A stretch of DNA of 36,497 bases from an uncultured Dorea sp. (GTDB lineage: Bacteria; Bacillota; Clostridia; Lachnospirales; Lachnospiraceae), in the NCBI GenBank assembly GCA_910589275.1, contig CAJUTH010000036.1, positions 1-36,497 of the forward strand, written 5' to 3'. This document shows, piece after piece, positions 31,244 to 36,497 of this stretch (its first letter is position 1; each line of letters opens with the position of its first letter). The notes under the pieces were generated by a model. It ran no database searches and was not told where the DNA came from. It was given only the letters and a program-made list of their open reading frames with translations. A program made the translations under genes and the position numbers.

Positions 31244-32007
31244 CACTTCCCATTCCTCCTGCATACATTCATAATTACAATCTTATCCCGCTCAATGATC
31301 TCTTCTTCCTCAGGCGTAAATTCCCGGTCAGTCACCACCGCCGTATAATCGCCAAGGCCATTGATCTTAACCATGGACTGCCTGCCGAATTTTGAGTGGT
31401 CCACGGCCAGATATGCCTTCTCACAGCGGCGCGCCGTTTCCCTTTTTAGAAACGCCTTGTCCACCGTCGGCGTCATAACCTCCAGCCGCCCGCTGATCGA
31501 AGCTGCCCCAAAAAATCCAACGTCAAACCGAAAATCCTGCAAAAAGCCGGTCGCATAGTATCCCAGCATGCTTCCCGTAGACTTCTGCACCCGGCCGCCG
31601 CACACAAAGAGCTCCGCACTGCCCTGATTCATAAGTTTGGCAATCTCCAGATCATTGGTCACAATGGTAATTCCCTGAACAGAACCGATCCTTTTAGCAA
31701 TCTCATAAGTAGTCGTGCCCGCATCCAGAAATACCGTATCACCGGGGGAGACAAGCCCCGCGCATCTCTCTGCAATCTTATTCTTTTCCTTCATATTGCG
31801 AATCTGCTTGTCCTCATAGGATACCTCCTGCTTTGCCACCGCTCCGCCGTGGCAGCGCTCAATTCTTCCGGTTTCCTCAAGCTTCAGCAGATCCCTGCGA
31901 ATCGTCATGGCGCTGACATCAAGTTCCCTTGCCAGTTCCTCCACCTGCACGCTTCCCTTTCGCTGCACCAGTTCAATAATCCTAGCCTGTCTCTCTGCCG
32001 CCAGCAT
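31243..32007 (-). CDS. DeoR-family transcriptional regulator
   Basis: This 254-residue regulator binds DNA through an N-terminal winged HTH and responds to a phosphorylated sugar through a C-terminal DeoR sensor domain. The HTH is at about 6-55 (VEELARELDVSAMTIRRDL, then RCHGGAV). The sensor domain has DAGTTTYEIA, TNDLEIA, CGGRV and GFFGAASIS. The start at 32007 is 6 bases past GAGGAGGG; ATGs at 32013 and 32031 are too close or have no site. The gene overlaps the DUF1266 lipoprotein by one base. It also lies beside the sugar-acid operon at 32164-36163, whose promoter carries TTGTTCG repeats fitting DeoR-type operators, and is a plausible regulator of that operon. Confidence 0.92.
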   Translation of the reverse strand: MLAAERQARIIELVQRKGSVQVEELARELDVSAMTIRRDLLKLEETGRIERCHGGAVAKQEVSYEDKQIRNMKEKNKIAERCAGLVSPGDTVFLDAGTTTYEIAKRIGSVQGITIVTNDLEIAKLMNQGSAELFVCGGRVQKSTGSMLGYYATGFLQDFRFDVGFFGAASISGRLEVMTPTVDKAFLKRETARRCEKAYLAVDHSKFGRQSMVKINGLGDYTAVVTDREFTPEEEEIIERDKIVIMNVCRRNGK

Positions 32008-32078
32008 GTTCATCCCTCCTCTTTTCCCCATTCTACCACAATTCCTTCAGATTCTCACTATAATCTCTTCAAAAAAAC

Positions 32079-32149
32079 AGGAAGAGACAGCAGCCGGCAT
32101 TTGGCTGCCATCTCTTCCTCATTGTCCGGTCTGCCGTTTCCGGCAGACC
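32079..32149 (-). terminator. Tandem hairpins terminating the sugar-acid operon
   Basis: Two hairpins follow the GntP stop at 32164. The first (GGTCTGCC at 32128-32135 with 32142-32149) has a 6-base loop. The second is a long stem (AGGAAGAGA at 32079-32087 with 32111-32119, then GCAGCC/GGCTGC) followed on the minus strand by seven Ts. The second is a strong intrinsic terminator and separates the operon from deoR. Confidence 0.88.
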
Positions 32150-32163
32150 CTCTCATATCCATA

Positions 32164-33567
32164 CTACATGAAAATACTAAGTACCAATACCTCTACCACA
32201 CCGATTGCCCATGCAACCGTAGAGGTTACCGACCAGACTGTAAGCTGGTCTTTTGCTTCCTGAACGCCAAGCGTCCGGTTTACTACCCAGAAGTAACTGT
32301 CGTTAAAGTAACCAAAGAACAGAGACCCGACGCAGCATGCAACCGTTCCCAGAAGCGGGCTTGCGCCTGCCGCAATCAGAATCGGCGCTGAAATACTTGC
32401 CGCCGTCGTCATCGCCACCGTACCGGAACCCTGAATGAACCTCATCGCCGTAGAAATAACCAGCGGCAGGATCATGATCGGAATCGCAGTCTGTGCAAGA
32501 CCCTCCGCCATAAAGGTTCCAAGGCCGGAATCTTTGATGATCTGTCCGAGGGCGCCGCCTCCGCCTGTTACCAGCATGATGATGCCCGCAGACATCATGC
32601 CCTTTTCCATCTCGCTGACAACCGTCTGCCTGTCAAGGCCGCTGCCCAGCGTAAAGATCGCAACGATCAGTCCAAGGCCCACCGCAACGATCGGCTGTCC
32701 AAGGAAAATCAAAACCTCCATAATGCCAGCCGTCTGTCCCAGAGCCGTCGCAACGGTATTGATCAGGATCAGAATAATCGGCAGGAGCAAAGGCAGGAAG
32801 GATACAAATGCGCTGGGAAGTCCTTCGGTATCCATTGCAAATGCATTATCATAATCCGGCTCCTGGTATGGCAGTTCTACAATCTCGCCGTCCTCATTCT
32901 CAATGCGGTAGTATTTCTTAGAAAGAAACAGTCTCGCATAAGCGATACATCCAATTGCCATCGGAATAGAAAGCACGATAGATAACAGGATATATTTTCC
33001 TACATCCACTCCGAAAATACCGCACACGCCCAGAGGACCCGGTGTCGGCGGAACCATGGAGTGGGTGATTACAAGACCTGCCGCAAGCGCAACGCCAAGG
33101 GCAATCACCGATTTCTTCGTTGCCTTGGAGATCGCCTTTGCGATCGGTGCAAGCACCACGAATCCTGAGTCACAGAAAATCGGAATAGATACAAGGAAGC
33201 CGGTCAGCGCTAACGCCTCCTCTTCCCGCTTCTTTCCGAACAGCTTCAGGAAGGTATGGGCCATCGTTTTGGCCGCTCCCGTCACCTCAAAGAGCTGTCC
33301 CATCATAACACCGAAACCAATGATAATGCCGATACTTCCTAACGTCCCACCAAAACCGGAAGTGATCGAGTTGACAATACCAAAGGTTTTCCCGTCCTCA
33401 AGGGTAATGTTCACTAACGGCATACCGCCGATTACGCCGACGATGACGGTACAGATGATCAGCGCAAGAAACGCCTGCACCTTCGTCTTCAACACCAAGA
33501 ATACCAGTACGATAATACCGATTGCAAGGCCAATCAGCATTCTCTGTCCACTAAGTCCGTTTACCAT
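32164..33567 (-). CDS. GntP-family sugar-acid permease
   Basis: This 467-residue proton symporter of the gluconate (GntP/Dsd/Gnt) family has 12-14 membrane segments. Family blocks include GIIIGFGVMMGQLFEVTGAA near residue 80, VSIPIFCDSGFVVLAPIA near 128, THSMVPPTPGPLGV near 170 and the IQGSGTVAMTTAASI repeat near 385. GAGGAGG is 9 bases before the ATG. In this operon, with a DUF1537 kinase and a PdxA2 homologue, its substrate is probably a four-carbon sugar acid such as D-threonate or D-erythronate, not gluconate. A 24-base palindromic operator and other hairpins lie in the 245-base gap upstream. Confidence 0.92.
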   Translation of the reverse strand: MVNGLSGQRMLIGLAIGIIVLVFLVLKTKVQAFLALIICTVIVGVIGGMPLVNITLEDGKTFGIVNSITSGFGGTLGSIGIIIGFGVMMGQLFEVTGAAKTMAHTFLKLFGKKREEEALALTGFLVSIPIFCDSGFVVLAPIAKAISKATKKSVIALGVALAAGLVITHSMVPPTPGPLGVCGIFGVDVGKYILLSIVLSIPMAIGCIAYARLFLSKKYYRIENEDGEIVELPYQEPDYDNAFAMDTEGLPSAFVSFLPLLLPIILILINTVATALGQTAGIMEVLIFLGQPIVAVGLGLIVAIFTLGSGLDRQTVVSEMEKGMMSAGIIMLVTGGGGALGQIIKDSGLGTFMAEGLAQTAIPIMILPLVISTAMRFIQGSGTVAMTTAASISAPILIAAGASPLLGTVACCVGSLFFGYFNDSYFWVVNRTLGVQEAKDQLTVWSVTSTVAWAIGVVEVLVLSIFM

Positions 33568-33687
33568 ACAATTTTACCTCCTCTTCCTCTCTCGCATTCC
33601 CGTGGGAACCCCGCCGTTACAGGTGTTTTATCCTGCCGCAAAAAGCCCTTCCCCCGGGGATGCTTTTCTCATAAACAATACTTATTT

Positions 33688-33730
33688 ACCCATGTTACTG
33701 GTAACATGGGTGCATTAATCAGATTAATGC
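33688..33730. promoter_or_regulatory. Abutting palindromes upstream of the GntP gene, GntR-like operator
   Basis: An 11-base-arm palindrome spans 33688-33711 with ATGTTA-N4-TAACAT at its centre, the core I recall for gluconate regulators of the LacI family. A second palindrome (GCATTAATC-A-GATTAATGC, 33712-33730) directly abuts it. Just beyond, TTACCA-N18-TATTGT is a weak candidate promoter on the minus strand. The remainder of the 33568-33812 gap has further stems (GCCGCA/TGCGGC near 33755) but no gene. Confidence 0.65.
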
Positions 33731-33812
33731 AACTATGAAATTTTCTGCGTCCCGCCGCAAACCATGCGGCACCGCAGGATTACTCTGCGTTAAGCCATCC
33801 TTCTAAAGATGC

Positions 33813-34811
33813 CTATGACACAAAGTTCGGTGCGTATTTCGCCGCCAATAAAATAGCCTCGATCATGCTGACCGCGCTGACGATGCCCTTTCCTGCAATG
33901 TCAAACGCAGTACCGTGATCAACCGACGTGCGCAGGATCGGCATGCCATTGGTAATTGCGATCGTTTTCTCAAAATCCAGCGTCTTGGTCGCAATATGCC
34001 CCTGGTCATGATACAGGGAGAGAACGCTGTTGTATTTTCCGATTGCCGCCTGGTGGAAAACGGAATCTGCCCCGATAGGGCCCACAACCTTGTATCCCTC
34101 TTTCTGTAACTCTTCGATCGCCGGCGTGATCTCATTCACTTCCTCCCAGCCAAAGAGTCCGTGCTCTCCGCTGTGAGGGTTGAGTCCCGCAATGGCCATC
34201 GTTCCATCCTTCACGCCCAGCTTACAAAGGGCCTGTGTGCACCGCTTCACATAATCAATAATCCTCTCTTTTGTAATCATGTCCAGCATTTCACGCAGAG
34301 ACACATGCCTTGTCAGAAAGAACACCCGCATTCCATTTGTCTCAAACATGGTAAGGGGATCTTCCGTGTTCGTGAGCGCACCGAAAATCTCCGTATGTCC
34401 GATGAAATTAATGTTTCCCGCCCTTAATGACTCCTTGTTGATCGGCGTGGTCGCCACAGCGTCAACCTTTCTTTCATTCGCAAGCTCAATACACTTTGCA
34501 ATATATTGGTATGCGGCCATGCCGCACATTCCATTGACCTTTCCAAATTCAAATTTGGACATGTCAATATTGCCTAAATCAATGAGGTTTAAAACCCCTT
34601 CGGAAAAATCGCCGTCTTCAGGTTTCTCAATCACATGAATGTCAAGAGAAACGCCGCTGATCTTAATGGCATTTTCCATAATCGTCTTATCTCCTACAAC
34701 AACGCAGTCCGCCGCGTCAAATACTTCCTTTGCGGCAACTGACTTTGCCACGATCTCCGGGCCGACACCCGCCGGATCCCCGATTGGTACTGCAATAAGT
34801 GGTTTGCTCAT
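33813..34811 (-). CDS. pdxA2: PdxA2-type 4-phosphate dehydrogenase
   Basis: This 332-residue PdxA-fold dehydrogenase oxidises a 4-phosphorylated four-carbon acid with NAD and decarboxylates it. The start is set at 34811 (GAGG 10 bases upstream); the earlier in-frame ATG at 34895 would lie inside the kinase gene. The family metal site is present: GHTEIFG (near 138), GLNPHSGEHGLFG (near 220) and YHDQGH (near 272). VPIGDPAGVGPEI at the N-terminus is also typical. Its neighbour is a DUF1537 kinase, which pairs with PdxA2 in the D-threonate/D-erythronate route to dihydroxyacetone phosphate, and not with a vitamin B6 gene. The gap to the kinase stop is 47 bases. Confidence 0.9.
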   Translation of the reverse strand: MSKPLIAVPIGDPAGVGPEIVAKSVAAKEVFDAADCVVVGDKTIMENAIKISGVSLDIHVIEKPEDGDFSEGVLNLIDLGNIDMSKFEFGKVNGMCGMAAYQYIAKCIELANERKVDAVATTPINKESLRAGNINFIGHTEIFGALTNTEDPLTMFETNGMRVFFLTRHVSLREMLDMITKERIIDYVKRCTQALCKLGVKDGTMAIAGLNPHSGEHGLFGWEEVNEITPAIEELQKEGYKVVGPIGADSVFHQAAIGKYNSVLSLYHDQGHIATKTLDFEKTIAITNGMPILRTSVDHGTAFDIAGKGIVSAVSMIEAILLAAKYAPNFVS

Positions 34812-34858
34812 ACTATTCCATCCTCGCTTTCTTTGATAAAAACACCTGTGTTTTACAA

Positions 34859-36163
34859 TTAGATATACAGCTTCTCCTTCAGATAGGTAATGCATCGGTT
34901 GATGGCGTCGTTTCCCCCTTGGCTTCCGCCCTTGGTGATGATATGGACGCCCTCAAATTCACCTTTCAGGAACTGGCCGTAAGCCGCCAGCGGAAGCACC
35001 TCGTCCGCAAGGCTGAGGCCCGCCGTCTGAAACCTCTCGCACACGGATACCGTCACATCCCCGCCGCTGGTATATAATCCCCGAAACGACGGCTCCTTCT
35101 TAAAAATCCGATATGTAATCTCAGCAAGCCCGGTATTAATCAGCCCGGTAACCTCATCCATCGTCGCATCGTAACGCTTCATATAAGGCCCGAAATCAAT
35201 CCGATTCTCAGGATAAATACCGTCCCCGGTAACCGTCAGAACCATATTGCGGGCAGATTTCTTCAGAATCTCCTCCACTACGCGGCTAATCTCCGCCTGC
35301 CTGCGGTCCTCGTCCTCTAAAAGCTCTTTTGTCTTCACAAAAACATTGTAGGTCTTCTGAGACAGCCACAGCTCCTCCATCTGCTTCTGGGTATGAGGAT
35401 TCACGCTTCCTACCACCGCAAGGATTCTGCTCTTCGTCTCCTGCTCTGTGGGAACGATCAGCTTTCTTGCCAGGGTCGCGGTAAATACACCCGGATCCAC
35501 CGCTACCGTCTTCAGCTTGCTTGCAATCACCGCGTCCGCGATCAGATCCAGATCCTCCTGGGTCACACAGTCGCAAACGATGATCCGGCTGCCCTCCGCC
35601 ACATGGGTATTCAGCAGGTAGGACAAATACTCCGCTCCATGCATCAGATCCTTCATCAGAATCGAGGATACCTGATACTTACTCTGCTCCTGAAACAATA
35701 CTGCCGCCTCCGACACCTTTACCGGCGTTTTCGGATCAATGGCAATATCCGTCTTGTGAAGGGGCAGGCCGTTCACAAGCATATAGCCCCCAATCACAAT
35801 CCTGCCGGAGGAAGGAAAACAGGGCGCCACAATTGCAACATAATCCTCGCCCAGACAATCTAACATGGCGTCCGTTTCACTTCCTAAATTCCCTCGGAGA
35901 GTACTGTCAATCCTCTTGGAATATACCCGGACCTCATCATTCTTTAACAGGTTGCACACATTCTGTACCCGGTTATACGCAATCTCCGGGGCAACGCCCC
36001 TGCTGTCTGTAGGATACAGCACACAGTCACAGTCCGATATAGACGACAGCTCGATGCGCTCGGAATTCATCACAGTATACGCTTTGTAATCCATCTTCTT
36101 CAGAAGTACGCCCGTCGCATTAGCCCCCGTCAGATCGTCTGCAATCACTACACACTGCGGCAT
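34859..36163 (-). CDS. Four-carbon acid sugar kinase (DUF1537, DtnK/OtnK-like)
   Basis: The DUF1537 family kinase phosphorylates D-threonate, D-erythronate or a close relative at C4, and PdxA2 then oxidises the product. The 434-residue protein opens with VVIADDLTGANATG, the family's substrate-binding signature. It has the C-terminal nucleotide-binding glycine loop TKGGSQGGNDAI near residue 415 and the TSGGDVTVSV segment near residue 375. The start at 36163 has AAAGGAG 8 bases upstream; the upstream ATG at 36244 lies in the promoter. It is the first gene of the operon. The substrate assignment between threonate and erythronate is not decidable from sequence. Confidence 0.92.
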   Translation of the reverse strand: MPQCVVIADDLTGANATGVLLKKMDYKAYTVMNSERIELSSISDCDCVLYPTDSRGVAPEIAYNRVQNVCNLLKNDEVRVYSKRIDSTLRGNLGSETDAMLDCLGEDYVAIVAPCFPSSGRIVIGGYMLVNGLPLHKTDIAIDPKTPVKVSEAAVLFQEQSKYQVSSILMKDLMHGAEYLSYLLNTHVAEGSRIIVCDCVTQEDLDLIADAVIASKLKTVAVDPGVFTATLARKLIVPTEQETKSRILAVVGSVNPHTQKQMEELWLSQKTYNVFVKTKELLEDEDRRQAEISRVVEEILKKSARNMVLTVTGDGIYPENRIDFGPYMKRYDATMDEVTGLINTGLAEITYRIFKKEPSFRGLYTSGGDVTVSVCERFQTAGLSLADEVLPLAAYGQFLKGEFEGVHIITKGGSQGGNDAINRCITYLKEKLYI

Positions 36164-36194
36164 GGTTAAAGCTCCTTTCATTGAAAAACACATT

Positions 36195-36241
36195 TTGTTC
36201 GTTTCTGTTTTTATTGTACTCCTGTTGTTCGATTTTGTCAA
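36195..36241 (-). promoter_or_regulatory. Promoter and DeoR-like operator of the sugar-acid operon
   Basis: TTGACA (36236-36241), a 17-base spacer and TACAAT (36213-36218) on the minus strand make a near-consensus promoter. The word TTGTTCG on the plus strand occurs twice, 30 bp apart (36195-36201, 36225-36231), each followed by WTTYTG. The copies flank the -10, one within the spacer and one past it, which suits repression by a DeoR-type protein such as the one at 31243-32007. Confidence 0.8.
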
Positions 36242-36317
36242 CAAATTCTGCCATTTATCAAGAAAAAATGGAAATTTTAAATAAATATGTTTCCTGCGAC
36301 GCGTAGAGCGCCCATCC

Positions 36318-36497
36318 CGCCTCCGCTGCTCAGACTAGGGAAGGCAGGGCGAGACAACATTCCAGCGAACTCTGCGCCAACGTAGTCTAAGAAACTCAGG
36401 AACGCCTTCGCTCCTAAGACTACGTAAGCGCCGATTTCGCTTCCATTAAAAGCGTCTCTGAAATGCCCTGCCTTCCCTAGTCTGAGCAGCGGAGGCG
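36318..36497. repeat. Long nested inverted repeat at the window end
   Basis: A perfect 33-bp inverted repeat pairs 36318-36350 with 36465-36497, the last base of the window. Inside it, further arms pair: GAGAC/GTCTC, AGCGAA/TTCGCT, GCGC/GCGC and CGTAGTCT/AGACTACG (36381-36388 with 36417-36424). The whole unit of at least 180 bases can fold into one long hairpin and holds no open frame. It could be a non-autonomous mobile repeat or a large intergenic palindromic element. The 36242-36317 stretch between it and the promoter shows no feature. Confidence 0.92.

Noticed and set aside
31243..32031. Longer start for the DeoR gene at 32031 or 32013
   Set aside because: The 32031 ATG has no ribosome binding site and the 32013 ATG is one base from AGGAGGG. 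The ATG at 32007 has proper spacing.

Overview
The window looks like part of the chromosome of a gut-dwelling member of the Bacillota, most likely Lachnospiraceae or a close relative. The basis is moderate GC, strong AGGAGG-type ribosome binding sites, galactitol-family PTS operons with PRD regulators, short lipoproteins, and a large secreted M60-type (mucin-directed) metallopeptidase carrying a dockerin. The species is not identifiable from sequence alone. Apart from a 47-codon frame, an orphan antitoxin and truA, essentially everything is on the minus strand. I saw no tRNA, rRNA, phage gene, transposase or CRISPR array.

Region by region (minus-strand operons are read from high to low coordinates). 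(1) 160-6939: PTS operon 1, in the order PRD/PTS regulator, zinc dehydrogenase, EIIA, EIIC, EIIB, short-chain dehydrogenase, small membrane protein. (2) 7167-12910: paralogous PTS operon 2, in the order PRD/PTS regulator, EIIA, EIIB, EIIC, PH-like membrane protein, class II aldolase/epimerase. The two regulators are collinear and share a promoter/operator layout. (3) 13165-17852: metabolic and hydrolytic genes (HAD phosphatase, GpsA-type dehydrogenase, peptidase E-like hydrolase, thioesterase, membrane-linked lipase-like protein). (4) 17900-18580: a compact region with two small unannotated genes (58 and 47 codons), an inverted repeat, tandem repeats and strong promoters and terminators. (5) 18588-20787: AlkD-like protein, M19 dipeptidase and Cu/Zn superoxide dismutase. 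(6) 20916-22070: RelB/DinJ antitoxin without a toxin, then a TruA with Glu in place of the catalytic Asp. (7) 22057-28323: a two-gene cell-surface system, with a dockerin-bearing M60 metallopeptidase and a membrane-anchored protein with a cohesin-like and a FIVAR-like domain. (8) 28457-32007: DeoR regulator overlapping two lipoprotein genes. (9) 32164-36163: four-carbon sugar-acid catabolism (DUF1537 kinase, PdxA2-type dehydrogenase, GntP permease) under a clear promoter. (10) 36318-36497: a long nested inverted repeat ending exactly at the last base of the window, possibly an assembly boundary.

How the genes may work together. The two PTS modules would import and phosphorylate polyols or related sugars and feed them to the dehydrogenases and the aldolase/epimerase. 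Each is autocontrolled by its own first gene. The kinase, dehydrogenase and permease at the right end fit the published D-threonate/D-erythronate route to dihydroxyacetone phosphate. The most novel-looking items are the dockerin/cohesin-like peptidase pair, the D-to-E TruA, the two small genes at 17.9-18.5 kb, the gatB-leader tandem repeat, and the operators shared between the paralogous PTS operons.
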